From NCBI GenBank assembly GCA_037127255.1, contig JBANSL010000013.1, positions 80,285,688-80,349,687 of the forward strand: a stretch of 64,000 nt of DNA. Direction: 5' to 3'. Each line of letters begins with the position of its first letter. The stretch's first letter is position 1. The notes under the pieces were generated by a model. The model saw only the letters and a list, made by a program, of their open reading frames with translations, had not been told where the DNA came from and made no database searches. Made by a program: the position numbers and the translations under genes. Positions 49,887 through 61,950 of this stretch are shown in pieces. Source of the DNA: Persicaria tinctoria. Taxonomy: Eukaryota; Streptophyta; Magnoliopsida; Caryophyllales; Polygonaceae.

Positions 49887-52435
49887 TGACTCCTCCATCT
49901 CCCTCTTGCATTTGCACCATCAAAGTACGGGAATGATGAGTATTAGAGTTTTCGAAGATTACTCTCATGAAATAACTCCCTCATCTTTTCCTCCTCCTTT
50001 GCTCTCTTAACATCATCCCCTCTCAATCACAACCACCGCCCACCAGTGACTCCTCCATCTCCCTCTTAATCTCCACTGTCAGCCTCGATTTCGCTAAGGA
50101 CCTTCGCCGCCACCGCCTTCTCCTCTCTCACCCTACTTCACTTGTCTCCCTTCGAGAAGTCTTATGGAATATCATAAATTGTAATGTCCTTTTATCCAAC
50201 TTCACACTCTATTTCTAACCCTCTGTCCATTCTCTAATGCCTGTTTGCCCAATTTTCTATCCACTGGCTTTGAAATCTCTATCCCTCTGTCAATTTCCTG
50301 ATGCCCTGTAATCTCACTTTGATTCGAAATTAGCGATTCAATCTTGTTTGTTGCATTTTCCTTTTGGAATTTGAACACCTCCGTAGTACAAAGTCATATT
50401 TTGGTTGATAGAGTCCATATTTCTCCTTTTAGATTGGGTTCCAGTTTTAATTTGTTTATAGCTCATTCGATTTCCTGTAGCTTGAATCTGATTCCCTTTG
50501 ATGTGAATCCCAATTTTTTTCCCCCAGTTGCTTGTTAGTTATAAGGACTTGTTAGTAACATCAGACGCATTTATCCTTTTCCTTTTATTCTTTTTAAAAT
50601 TTCTGGTCTAGGAATGGGGATTGGATTATGTTTTATAAAATCTACATTTATAATGCCAGTTCCTTTTGATTGAATCGCTCTTTGGCGGCATTAATGGTAG
50701 TCAAAGCAAGTAGCATTTATAGGGCTTCATTGTCAGTTCAAGCAAAAGGAAGTAGGAACATGAAAAGGGAATGTATGATTCTCTTATTTAATCTCCAATA
50801 GCTTCTGTTTGCATGCTTGTAATCTATTAGAGATAGCAGTTCTCTATCCGGTTAGTCATACTCAGTGAACTGAAGAATCATTCATTTTCAAGCCACCTTC
50901 TTGTGCTTACCATATTAATGGATTTTCTATTCCTTGTAGGGATATTTAGGAGTGGGTTCATATGGATTGACCTGGGCATTGAAGAATTTAGTCTAGCTTG
51001 CGATTATAAATGGCCCACTGACAGTTTTATGGTGTCTTCGTTGGAATTTAGAATACAATCTCAAAGCCCCATTCCAAGGGATTGTGATTAAGTTGACCTA
51101 ATTCAGTGAAAGGTTCATTGGTTAGGTTGTAAACCCTCTCCACAATCTGTTTCTTATAGCTTACAAATTATTGTTATGACGTATGTCTAAAAAGGTTCGA
51201 GATTTTTTTATTCATTTGGATGGTGTAGTTCTCTGATTTCCCCTTGCTAAATTTTATATTGAAATGAACACTTTACTGTTAATTTGCCTATTTTGGTTAT
51301 ATATATATATATATATATATATATGTAATTAAACTACAGTTCACCTTTGGTAGTCTTCATCTATTTTGTTTTCTTTCATTATGTATGAATCAAACATTTC
51401 CGACGAGAATCTTATAAGATATGTATCTATTTTACAAACATTACTCAAGTTCTCAAGAAATCGATTTACATTTGATACCACTGCTTGCGAATTCAGAACT
51501 TAGAAAGCAGTCTCCTCATGGAACTTCTAAAGCTGCACCCAACTAAGAATCATCGGGAAAGATAGCTACATTGTTCAAATTTAAGAGCCAAGGAAGAGAG
51601 AGTGCGGCAGCATGCAATTAGGTGCTAATTAATATTATCAGGTTTCAGAAGCTCTCCGCTGGACAGACGAGGTATTTAATCTTTTAGGGTTTCTTAGGTG
51701 CGTAAATTTCTGCTCTAGAGATTTTAGGATCTTACTATTCTATCTATGTCTATCAATTGTTGTTCAGCTAATGCCTCCTGTTGAGAAATAGATGTCCATA
51801 TGGGTGAAAATTGTCCCCAAAGGATTGTTACTTATGAATATCATGAGTTCCCTTTACCGGCAATTTGATCTTTTTGAACACCAAAGGATTGTCAGGAAGA
51901 ATGGTCACTAACTCTCTTTAAAATGTACTTCTTTAATACTTTAAAGTGGTTTATGTAAACTATATATAATTCGAGCTGAGTTGCCCATTAAACAATAAAC
52001 ACCATGTACTGGTATTCCTGTTGATTTTGTACAGGCTTGCAAAGTTGCAGGTATACTTAGGGTTCATGCATGGCTTTGGTCTTCAAGCTGTCAATATGTT
52101 TTGTTGTTTCAGGCACCTATCATATAACAAGATGATTGGAGTTATACCATTTTCTCGCTCATCTCCCCAAACTAACATACTTGTAAGTTTCTTTTTCCAC
52201 ACTCAGATGTTTAGCTCATGGTGGTGTTCATTAACAATACTTGTAAGATAGCTTCTCGATCTTTCCACTCTCAAATGTTATTTTATCATGCTATATGACC
52301 GATTAAGCTAGCTTCTTGAAGCGTGGGATGTATGCTTGATCATACCTTACGTGGGATGTAATTTTTTCCCCTTATTGCTGATCTAATGAATTGAGATACA
52401 GAGTAGTGCCCTTTATTCTTGTGGCATTTACCATA
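49887..52435. other. Intron-like and exon-like debris before the pectin acetylesterase relic
   Basis: Around 50070-50165 a coding-like stretch reads TSLVSLREVLWN after a His/Arg-rich part. At 52115-52185 LSYNKMIGVIPFS resembles a leucine-rich repeat. Neither is enough to name a gene. A (TA)n run lies at 51299-51324. Confidence 0.35.
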
Positions 52436-53608
52436 CTTCTGGCCAGCTTATCATATTCATCGTGGATACGGGCCAGGGGCAATTTTTCCCAATTTTAACG
52501 GGGAGGAGGTTGGTGTGATACAATAAGGAACTGTGTTTATAGGAAGAACACCCACCATGGTTCCCCTATGGAAAAGCAGATTCCATTTACCGGGATATTG
52601 AGCAATAAATTCACCGAAAATCCTGCCATGATATTTCTACGCCCATCCTTGTTCCCACTTACATGATTTTCATAATCAAAATTTAATTCATGTGTTGTCA
52701 TACATTCTCAGACTTTTACAACTGGAATCGAATTAAGGTCTGTTATTGTGAGGGTGCTTCATTTACCGGAGATAGTGAAAACAAGGTCATTCAAATGTCA
52801 CTATATATGCGTATTGATTAAACATTTGACTGCTGCATTCAAAGCTCCTTTCTATCATCAAATGTGACCAATGGAAATTGTGTTTCTATTTACGACATAT
52901 GCTTAAGGAATAAGACCATCCTGAGTATTGATTAAACATTTGACTACTGCATGCAAAGATCCTTTCTATCATCAAATGTGACCAATGGAAATTGTGTTTC
53001 CATTTACAATATATGCTTAAGGAATAAGACCATCCTGAGGAGAATGGATAGGATTTCTTATTAATGCTCCAAATTGCCAATAACTTTGTGTTTTAGCAGC
53101 TCTTTTCGTGTTATTTATTTGGAAGCACAACTACACTTTCGACGACAGAGCATATGGCATGCAGCCATGGAAGAACTGATGTCAGTAGGAATGCGCTATG
53201 CTCATCAGGTAGAGTTGTTTTCGGTTAATTTTCACCTTTTGTACTTGATCCATGTCCTAAACAAATACTTAGCAATATTAGGCGCTTCTTTCAGGATGCT
53301 CTGCTGGGGGTCTGGCCAACATAGTGCACTGTGACGAGTTTCAAACATTTTCCCCTAGGACTGCCAGGGTCAAGTGCCTAATTGATGGCGGGTTATTTCG
53401 TGACATGTAGATTGCTTCTTTTACTCCTTTTAGATCTGTAAAACTCTAATTAATTTTACTTTTCCTTTTAGGAAGGCATATGATGATGTTTTACCATTTG
53501 ATCTTGGTTTCATAGGTTTCAATTTATCTCCTCTTCATACAGAACAGACGTAGCTGGTAGACGCACTATGAGGAGATTGTTGGGGGCCGTCGTTCAGTTG
53601 CAGGTGGT
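52436..53608 (+). pseudogene. Pectin acetylesterase gene fragment with introns
   Basis: Successive pieces read PAYHIHRGYGPGA, then [19 protein letters not shown] and [18 protein letters not shown] (52520-52622). [20 protein letters not shown] follows at about 52712-52785, LHFRRQSIWHAAMEELMSVG (53120-53210), [16 protein letters not shown] (53300-53350) and [13 protein letters not shown] last exon has DVAGRRTMRRLLGAVVQLQ (53548-53604). This is the order of plant pectin acetylesterases, which remove acetyl groups from cell-wall pectin; the nucleophile Ser lies in CSAGG. Stops (before GGGWC) and frame changes break the gene, and the N-terminal signal and C-terminal half are missing. Confidence 0.88.
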
Positions 53609-54580
53609 GCATTTTATGCTTACTCTAATTTATTCCATGGAAATTATTTATTGTGTTGAACTTCTTTAAAGTAAGAAAATTTCCATTTTGTTTATCTTTA
53701 TTAAATTGCCAATTCAAATTTAAGAACGGGTCACTATTGTCTCTTAATTATTATTATCTCTTAAAATATTTATAATAATGATGTCTAAGTTGAATCTACA
53801 CCTACCTGAGCTTTCTTTATATATGTCGCGCACATCTTTCAATCTCACTTGGATTTTTCAGTGCCCATGTTGCCTTTCTTATGCTTCCTTTGACAATGTA
53901 GCTGTCCACGGTTCCTTCTCCATTTCTCCTCTTCTCTTTCATCTCTGCACAACCCCTGGTTTCTTGCTGGCTTTGTGCTACTCTTTGCGTAATAGTCCTA
54001 AAAGGGTTTACAAAATTGGTCGACATGCTAAACAATCTGTGTTTCTATTCGATTTAGAGCTGGCTTTGAACTATTCGATTTGGTGACAGATTTAGGGCTT
54101 GCTCAATATGACACAAGTGGAGCAGCCCTCGCCCCTCGGGATGTCGTCGTAGTCTACCTCTTTCCCTCACCACCGCCTTCAACACCTTTTCACTTTCCTC
54201 TTGCCATTGGCCGCCTTACCACCAAATCCAGGTGAAGGAACTAGGTTGACATGTATGTTCATGTGAATGTAAACGTTAAAGATGGCACTGAACCTCAAGC
54301 TGGTGACGGAGACGAGGACTCGGGGGAGATTGTGAACACATGATATCCATGATGTGGATAGTAAAGAAGGTCAGGATGATGAAGATGAAGGATATTCTGC
54401 AGGGGGTGAATCATCACATAGGGACTCATCAACATCAGTCTCTTGTTGGAAGAATGAATCATCTCTTGGGATGGCTGGATTAAATCATGCGAGATCATAG
54501 GTAGAAACAACATTTCTATAGAAAGAAAGGAGGCCAAGGTATATCCATCACATAGAAGAAATGGTGCTCCATAAGGCAAG
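53609..54580. other. Non-coding region
   Basis: The 53778-54086 ORF is not recognised. At 54320-54440 an acidic stretch (GQDDEDEGYSAGGESSHRDS) may be a further exon of the coiled-coil gene relic that follows. Confidence 0.35.
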
Positions 54581-54589
54581 ATTCTACAT

Positions 54590-55335
54590 TTAGAGCGCAG
54601 GATAAAGATGCTAGAGGGACAGCTGCGAGAAGCTACTGCTATTGAGGCAAGTCTTTATTCAGTTGTTGCAGGACATGGAAGTTCCGTAAGAAAAGTCCAT
54701 GCCCCTGCTAAGACGCCTATCCAGGATGTATATTCAAGCAATCAAAGGCAATTATAAATCAAGGAGGGCAAATGCTGCTCAAACTGCTGTTTCAGGATTA
54801 GTTGTTGTGGCAAAAGCATGTGGAAATGATGTTCCAAGGTATTTTGATTATTGATTCTGCTAGATTTCATTTTATATCCATACATTCTGCAAATTTAGTT
54901 GAGCTCCATGGTTGGCTTCTGTCATATACACATGGCTGTGATGGATGAGTTTCACCTGTAATTTGCTTTCTCATGAACTTCAGGCTTTAGACTGGGATAG
55001 TCATCATGTGTGACACGGGATCATGTGATAGCATGTTGTATAAATCCCAATTCACAGATCGTCTCCTGTCATAATACGATAGCATGTTGCATTATTTGAT
55101 TTTGGAAAGTTATATTACAGTAGTATTGTTTTTGATGTTCCATTTTCCTTATTACAGGTTAACGTTCTGGTTATCAAACTGTGTGTTTTCAAGATCAATT
55201 ATAACTCAAGCCTTTGAGGAACAATAAATACCAGTTTCTGATGGGCCTTCGACACACAAGGACGCAGTTGGAAAGAGAGGTGACAATAACTCACTAAAGC
55301 TGACATGAAAACCTTCATCCCTAAGTCTTCAGCTG
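54590..55335 (+). pseudogene. Plant coiled-coil (probable NT-C2/EEIG1-EHBP1-type) gene fragment
   Basis: The translation gives IKMLEGQLREATAIEASLYS, VVAGHGSSVRKVHAPA, then, after a one-base shift, SRRANAAQTAVSGLVVVAKA and CGNDVPR up to a splice donor. After the intron, an ATTACAG acceptor leads to LTFWLSNCVFSRSIITQAFE. I associate this order with plant proteins that carry an N-terminal EEIG1/EHBP1 (NT-C2) domain and a central coiled coil; their function is poorly known. Further on, SDGPSTHKDAVGKRGDNNSL is interrupted by stops. The N-terminal C2-like domain is not present. Confidence 0.65.
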
Positions 55336-55339
55336 CGAA

Positions 55340-56300
55340 GGTGGTGGATAAGCTTATTGATTCGGGATCTAAGAAAAGCTTTAGAAATGCATCTAGCTTA
55401 CTACATTATTGCTTCTTCGGAGTAATCATCCAACTTATCATGTTATGATGGTATCAGGTAATCTTTCCAGCTGATTCATGAAACATAAATCACCAAGCAA
55501 ACCATGATTTGGGAAAACATGCTCATGCCATGGTATCTCTTTTGTTTTCTGAACCAGCTAGCTTTGAACTGCTCGAGGTGCATTTTAAAGAAAAGACTAT
55601 AAACCAAGGGAGTGGTATAGTAACTGCTGAATTTTTTCAAGACTGAACTAAGCTTTAATTTTATAATCCTTGGCTGTTAAACTACGTTCTACTGATATAG
55701 TAACTGCTGAATATTTTTGGTGAATTTTGTGTTGAATTTGTGTTTACCAACTTGTAGGTTTTTCCCCTTTCACTGTCTATGAATTTGATTTCGCAAATTC
55801 GTTGATTTGGCAGATTTATTTGTTTAATATGCTCTTTGCCTTGAACTAGATTGAAATTTTTTTTTTCCCGAGCTGCTTTAATAGATTTTCCTCAAGTGTT
55901 GACAGGTCTAACTGGATGGATTTCATGTTACCTTCCTCTTATGGGATGTGTAGTCAATCACTCAATCTTATCTAGATTCAAAATCTCAGTTGCTTTTGAT
56001 AATTGGTGTGGCTGTGTTTTGATTGTATGGAGGATAATATAAATATTCTTCATGCTAATCAGTAATCAATTTGCTATTTGTGTGTATCAAAATTCAAAAC
56101 AGGTAGAACTGTCCACAATAATGTCATGTCTAACAGCCAAAAAGGCATACACAGCTGAGGACATGAGGTATGTAAGCTTCTAATTCTTAGGCTGTGGTGG
56201 GAAAATGGGGAAATTGTTCAGTCTCCATTAGTCAAATGTGAAATTGGAGATCTTTATTTTTGCTTGAGTAGTTTAACATGTGATTTCTGATTTCTTACAG
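55340..56300. other. Non-coding region
   Basis: T-rich, intron-like sequence. A short exon-like piece at 56103-56168 (STIMSCLTAKKAYTAEDMR) follows a CAG acceptor and precedes GTATG, but I cannot identify it. Confidence 0.35.
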
Positions 56301-56344
56301 AAACTGTGAGGATTAGCTTAGAATCTGCACTTCAAGATGCACAT

Positions 56345-57500
56345 ATGGAGGTCAGATACACGGATATTGACGTCTTCAAGATGCACATATGGAGGTCAGA
56401 AACTGTGAATCTTGTGAACAACAAGGGGGTTGAGTGTAGGCTGAAGATTATTTTCGAATGGCTTCCCTGGTCCTGTCTGAGGTGCTCGTGCTTTGGTCAT
56501 TCGGATGCGTCATGCCCTGTGTCAACTCTATGTTCAGAACCTCTTGGGTCATGCCAGAAGTATGTGCACAGCGGGGCTGCTGCTCCTGGTAAATCGGGTA
56601 CTAATGCTGCTGATGGACAGCGCCCTGTAGGCCCTGAACATGGGGATGCCCAAGACCATTCTGCCACCAAGGAAGAGGATGCAACTGCTGTAGGTACGAG
56701 CACAGCTGCTACTGTCGAGGAATCGGATGAGATTAATCCTGAAACCGAGGTGCTTGGTGCTGCTGCAGCAGCTGCAGCGTCTAATGGCGTCCAAAATGTG
56801 AGGGGGGGAACCCTCTAAGAGAGATTGTAACTATGAGGGGAGTGGTGAAGATGCAACTCGGACAGCTGAGAAGGAAGTTCCGGGAGCTGATGGTACTCCA
56901 AATCATGAAAAATCCCTTGCTTGTGCTCGTATGGTCGCTTCATCCTGGGCTGCGGAAGCGGGAATATATGTAAATGGGGATGGGGAGCTGGAGGTTAACG
57001 AATGTAAGACACCGGACGGCCTAATGAGATGGAAAACAAGGGGTGGTACTCAGAAAGGAGTGTATCGTCTTAGGGGAACCAAATCGCGCATCTCGGGCGA
57101 TCTCAAAACTCTCCTTAACAATGGATGAACTCTTCACTGTTATGTCGGGAATAAAGGACCCCTGTAGCGGAAAAGGAGATGCTGCCTATTTTAATGAGGA
57201 ATCGGACTTGGATGAGGGCGGGGACTCGTCCACGGACGATGAAACTTACCATCCGGGTTGAGTGCAGCTTTTCCTTGCGGAAAGGAGAGGAGCTGTAGGA
57301 ACGATCTTGCTGTTATGGTCACATTTGAAGGCCTGGTTTGGGGCTTTGCTTGGTCTGCTGCGAGTGCGTGGGAGAATTCCTGGGATTTCCAACATTTTTT
57401 GCAATTAGCTGTCATACAAAGTTTGTCGTATAGTGCGTGGGAGAATTTCTGGGATTACATGAGACATTTTTTTGGGCCTATTAGGATGGGCCGCTAGTGG
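56345..57500 (+). pseudogene. LINE ORF1-type (zinc-knuckle) fragment
   Basis: IFEWLPWSCLRCSCFGHSDA then SCPVSTLC is the CX2CX4HX4C knuckle preceded by the EWLP context typical of plant LINE ORF1/DUF4283 proteins. It is followed by an Ala/Glu-rich linker (TSTAATVEESDEINPETEV). After a frame change come VYRLRGTKSRISGDLKTLL and an acidic ESDLDEGGDSSTDDE. Further frame shifts and stops follow. A 36-bp near-duplicate (LQDAHMEVRYTDID / FKMHIWRSET) sits at its start. No endonuclease or RT follows directly. Confidence 0.65.
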
Positions 57501-58095
57501 ATTTATTTTGGTGGATCTCCCCAATCCCTATAGCTTAAAGAAGTCCGTTTGTTGTCTAGGCCTTAAATTCACTCTTATGAATAAATGAGAGCTAATTTGG
57601 GGGCCTAGACATCCCGCTGTCTCGGATTTCTTCATGCTTATTTGGCTTCTTTAAATTTATCACATATATTTGTTATATGTATACTCATCATACACTCATA
57701 CATGTTTACAAGCACATAACAATATTACATGAAACACATATGAAAGCAAGACATAGGGAAATAAACATATAACATTACAACAATATTAAATATAATATAT
57801 GTTGATATTTTTAAAGGAGCCGATTGGGGGTGCGTATTTTTTGGGTGAATATTAAGTGCAGTGGTACATTTTGTGGGTAGTCTCCTTCTTACTCTTTTGT
57901 TACTACTTGGCTTTCGCCATCATCTATATATTTACCTTTTCAGAGTTTAATGTCTTGAGGGAATTCTCCTTATAGGAGGACTCCATATCGCTATTATTAT
58001 TATTATTATCGGGATTTATACGATTTTTCATCTACTCTCTAATCAAAGATGTATGTTGCTCATTTTTCCTTTGCTTCCTTGAATGTCAATTCCCG
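57501..58095. other. Non-coding region
   Basis: AT-rich, with no gene recognised. Confidence 0.4.
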
Positions 58096-58104
58096 CTAGC
58101 AGAT

Positions 58105-58435
58105 ATCATCGAATTTTGCGGGTGTAATCAAGTATAGAGCACATCCTTTATGGGACCTGAAGTATTGCTCTGTTCATGAGACTAATGGAACCCCTAGGTG
58201 TTGTAGTTGCGAACGAATGGAGGTACATCAAATAGGATGTCTTCCGAGTCCCAGCTGATTGATCTATATCATGTAACAATACCTCAATATCCCATATGTT
58301 TTTTCTTCTTGAACCTATTCTTATTCCACCGAATTTTATTACCTCATATGTGCAGCCACAAGGTACTAGATATATTTCCCTTGGTGATGGACGCAGACTA
58401 TGCTTAGAATGTTTGAATTCATCACGACACTAAGC
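58105..58435 (+). pseudogene. DA1 (LIM-domain ubiquitin-pathway peptidase) gene fragment
   Basis: The exon up to 58222 encodes [20 protein letters not shown] followed by [17 protein letters not shown]. After a GT...TGCAG intron, the exon from 58356 continues in phase with PQGTRYISLGDGRRLCLECL. This is the LIM region of plant DA1 proteins, which limit organ and seed size by restricting cell proliferation. The zinc-binding Cys/His residues visible here are kept. The ubiquitin-interacting N-terminus and the C-terminal peptidase domain (HEMMH) are missing, and a stop lies upstream (NVNSR*QIS). After 58435 the sequence becomes Lys/His-rich (KREKHGKFKHGKHGKHNH), unrelated to DA1. Confidence 0.85.
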
Positions 58436-58439
58436 TCAA

Positions 58440-59100
58440 GCGCGAGAAGCATGGCAAATTCAAGCATGGGAAGCATGGAAAGCACAATCACTAGATGTTA
58501 GGTGGAAATACGTAACATCATACATATGCTGCTCTTTCAAATGTTTGTCTGTAACTTAATGTTGTTATCTGATTGAGAAATAAGTGCCATTTCGATTTCG
58601 GCTTCCGGCTAAATGTCCTGTGTTTTCCCCCCAGGATTGTACTGCTCATCTCTTGGTTTGCTCAGTCAAATGGGCTTATTGGACCTGTTGTACATTTTAT
58701 TAATTTGTGCTGGGCCAATTCATTTTTTTTTGATAAAAATTAATGGATATAATTTAAAATGACGTCTACTCTTGTTGAATAGGTAAATTAAGAGCGGCCA
58801 TTCCGAAATGACGTCTACTATGTTGCTTGTCGTCTACTTTGTTGAAAAGCAAAGACGCAAAGCGCGGTTCAATACTCTGTGTGTGTGTGTGTGTGTGATG
58901 AATCAAATACGAACTTTAAAAATTACAAATTTATATACAAACTAAAACTTGTTAAATCAAAATTAATATAATGATCAAAATTTGAAAATAAAATTTTAAT
59001 TTAGACTAAAAAATAATAATTTGAAAACAAAAAATTTAATTTGAGCCGACGGTGTATTGTTTGAGGTTGGTTTTGACGCTGCCGCTAGATCTTGTGAGGG
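58440..59100. other. Non-coding region with a (GT)n run
   Basis: AT-rich, with a short (GT)n at about 58879-58897. No gene. Confidence 0.4.
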
Positions 59101-59109
59101 TAACCATCA

Positions 59110-59590
59110 CTTTCCGAGCCCAAATTAAAACGTATGATTCAACATCCGGATGCTCTATGGAGCCAGATTGTTCGAGGTAAGCACTGTCATGGGAGACTGG
59201 ATGTTGATATGTTCGAAGTAGGCAGGGGAGCCTCCCGTAACTGGAAAGCAATTACCCATGGGGCGGAGCTACTAGTGCCCGGACTTCGCGTCGCCATTGG
59301 CAATGGCATGTCGACCTTATTCTGGATGCACAGTTGGCTAGAGGAGCGTTGTCTAATGGACGTCTCGATGCAGCCGATCCCGGAAGATCGTTTGGGAGAA
59401 ACGGTGGGCGAGCTGTGGGTTAATGGAAGCTGGGACTCGCAGGCCCTCGCTCCTTACCTCTCGGCGGAAATGCTGCAGAAACTCCAGGCTGTACAGGTCC
59501 ATCCCAATGGATCAGCAGTGGACAAGTTCTTTTGGGCACATACAAGCTCGGGTATCTTCACTACCCAATCGGCAAGTTCTTATGTATATG
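59110..59590 (+). pseudogene. LINE ORF2 fragment (post-RT segment)
   Basis: QHPDALWSQIVRGKHCHGRL, DVDMFEVGRGASRNWKAI, then LRVAIGNGMSTLFWMHSWLE and DKFFWAHTSSGIFTTQSA match the segment between the reverse transcriptase and zf-RVT domains of plant LINEs, from a different lineage than 38608-40578. It is cut at both sides and has no poly(A) or target duplication, so it was probably moved as part of a larger element. Confidence 0.78.
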
Positions 59591-59874
59591 TACATAACTT
59601 CAAAAGTATTCGCACAATCACGTGCTTATGACAATAATTATATACGGAGTATTTATTACAATTATATTAGGCGGTGTGTTTGAGTTTTATTACTACTTTA
59701 CCTTATTAAATCATTTTAAAAATTTGTATTGTATCTATTTCCAGCTAATTTATAAACTACAAAAAAAAAAACTTTATACATACATATTTTTGTTATAAAC
59801 AAGTATATATTAATATAGTATATATCATAGAAATAGATACATAAAATGATGTTCAAATTAAAATGGATCAAACT

Positions 59875-59906
59875 CCCGTGCCTTCAAGGCACGGGTATTA
59901 CACTAG
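59875..59906 (+). mobile_element. Helitron 3' terminus, plus orientation
   Basis: A perfect 10-bp stem, CCCGTGCCTT / AAGGCACGGG (59875-59884 and 59886-59895), is followed 7 nt later by CTAG (59903-59906) and T. This matches the Helitron 3' consensus very well. The 5' TC end is not identified. Confidence 0.82.
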
Positions 59907-60467
59907 TGTTAAATAAACGTTTTATTTATAGGCATGGTCTCTAATTTAAAATTATAGTTCCTATATCAATCTAACTAGAGAATAATAAAATATTATTTTT
60001 ATTCATACGTTTTAATAATTTTTTAATATATAAATTTGTTTCGATATTTTTTAATGGTTAATTGTAAAAATTGAGCAAACAAGGTTAGATTAAAATTTGG
60101 TAGTCACGCATTATCAAAAAAAAAAAAATTTGGTAGTCACGTGCCTAAATATTATTAATAAAAATAACATAATAATTTGATAGATATGTTAACATTATTC
60201 TATGATTTTGTGTATTTTTTATTTTTATCTTAAAAAAATTCCAAGGTTTTGATTTATTTATTTAAGAAAATTTTAAGTATATTAATTTTATTCAAACATA
60301 ATTTATTTATCTATTTTATATATATTGTATATTGATATGAACTAAACATACTATTAGTTTAGTTTATTTTTATTAAAAGATCGAAAGATTTCAACCAAAC
60401 TATATATTATAACCTATAAATTTTAAAAAGGAAATATAAATTAAATATCATATTATTTATTAAGAAA
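59907..60467. other. AT-rich stretch between two Helitron ends
   Basis: No ORF. The second Helitron terminus 590 bp downstream suggests this could be a small non-autonomous Helitron inserted next to the first; its 5' end is not resolved. Confidence 0.4.
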
Positions 60468-60496
60468 CCGCGCAAAGTCGCGGGCCACGATACTAG
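60468..60496 (+). mobile_element. Second Helitron 3' terminus, plus orientation
   Basis: CCGCG / CGCGG (60468-60472 and 60479-60483) forms a stem, followed by GCCACGATACTAG and T. It has the same orientation as the terminus at 59906. Confidence 0.75.
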
Positions 60497-60676
60497 TATA
60501 ATACTAAAACAGAGGCGTTGAAATATTATGTGGCGGGCTCTGTGCAATTTGCTTACGTGTCTTTTTCTGGTGTATTCTGAAGGTTTTTTTTTACATGTCG
60601 ATTAATGAATGCCCAATCAATTTAATCCATGTCATACAACTGGTTAATCAATTTATCTGTGTGTAATTTCAATCAA

Positions 60677-61289
60677 TTTTATATATTTTATGTTAAAAAG
60701 ATCTTCAATTTAAGCCATTTTTTTTATATTCATTAAATAAAAGTCTATCATTTTTGTTTATCACTATTAAATTTATTTTACCTTGATTATTTTCCACGAT
60801 CTTTTTACACTTCATATCTTAGTTAAGATTCTTACCGATATAATCAATTTAAAAGTTAAATTTCCACCAAAAAAAAATTAAAAGATAAATATTCACTTGA
60901 ATAGTACGTAACCATGACTAATTTGATAAGACTTGATAAAGTTAAAATTCTTTTGTTCATATATAATAGTACGTTTTTTTTTCTCCCAAAATCTATCTTA
61001 AATGTAAAAATATTATGCTCTGCTTATCGTTATATATGTGTACTAATTACCTTTCTTAAAAATCTAGATTAACTTACTCAACACTAAACTTTTGATATTT
61101 TAAATTATATGTTAATCCATCTCATCTTAAATAATAATATACATATATATATTGTTATACGTAACTTTGCAAATTTATACTCCCTCCGTTCTAAAATACA
61201 TGACCTTTTAGCATTTTGCACAAGTTTTAATAAAACACTTTACTTTAAAAAAAACATCATCATTACACTAACTTTTACATAAATTTTAT
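60677..61289. repeat. Long direct repeat, right copy
   Basis: Nearly identical to bases 1-612, 60.7 kb away in the same orientation. To the left it continues into AAACAGAGGCGTTG... (60508 onward), which the window edge hides in the other copy. Confidence 0.93.
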
Positions 61290-61809
61290 TATTTTTTAAC
61301 ACCCACTGCACATTTTAATCAATCAAATTATTTTAAAAATTCAACAGCACATAAACCAATACAAATCATTATAACTTCCTACTCAGAAAACATAAGACCA
61401 TCCACAATGGTGGTGTGCAAATGTGCAAATGTGTATTTTTTAGACATTTTTTAACTCCATTGGTTGTTTTGGATGTGTGCAAATGTGCACATTTGAGCAT
61501 GTGATGTGCAAATTTGAGCACACCATCTCCCCCATGTGCAAATACTTTTACAAAAAGCAAGACAATTTCATTGGTTTATTTTTTTATAATTTTATTTTTC
61601 TTTTTGTTTTATATGAATTGTGTTTCAAGGGTGTGTAAAAAATGCACATTTTACCAATGGAGCAAATTGCTAAAAAGTGATGTGTATTTTTACACATCAT
61701 GTGCAAATGTGTACATTTTGCACAAAACCATTGTGGATGGTCTAAAAGACCATCTATTGTTGGACAAAATTTCACCTCTAAAAACCCATTTATTGTTGGA
61801 CGGAGGAAG
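61180..61809. mobile_element. Stowaway-like MITE split by a nested MITE
   Basis: The left end CTCCCTCCGTTCTAAAATA follows TA (61178-61179), and the right end reads TGGACGGAGGAAG. Removing the nested 61396-61742 element leaves about 283 bp. The right flank is TT rather than TA, so the end is slightly eroded. Confidence 0.6.
61396..61742. mobile_element. PIF/Harbinger-type MITE, 347 bp
   Basis: The ends GACCATCCACAATGG and CCATTGTGGATGGTC are exact inverted repeats. TAA flanks both sides (61393-61395 and 61743-61745). GTGCAAATGTG-type subterminal repeats fill the interior. Confidence 0.92.
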
Positions 61810-61826
61810 TTGTGAGATCATGAGAT

Positions 61827-61950
61827 TGATTGTAATGTCCTCCTTGAGGGTTTCCATTCATTGATATAACATATATATATAGGTTACAAGGTATTGAGCC
61901 TTAACGGGCTTTCAGCCCACTATACAATAGGAGACCTATGTAATCTATCA
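61827..61950 (-). mobile_element. Probable 3' LTR of the copia element, ~124 bp
   Basis: In plus orientation it starts TGATTGTAATG and ends TAATCTATCA. It is preceded on the element's coding strand by the purine-rich GACTGCGGGGG. It is very short for an LTR, and the partner LTR lies outside the window, so the limits are inferred. Confidence 0.55.

Noticed and set aside
52021..52251. A leucine-rich-repeat gene from LSYNKMIGVIPFS
   Set aside because: Only one repeat-like segment is visible, without neighbours or splice context.
53778..54086. A 102-residue ORF between the pectin acetylesterase and coiled-coil relics
   Set aside because: No recognisable domain, no splice signals, and it lies in T-rich DNA.
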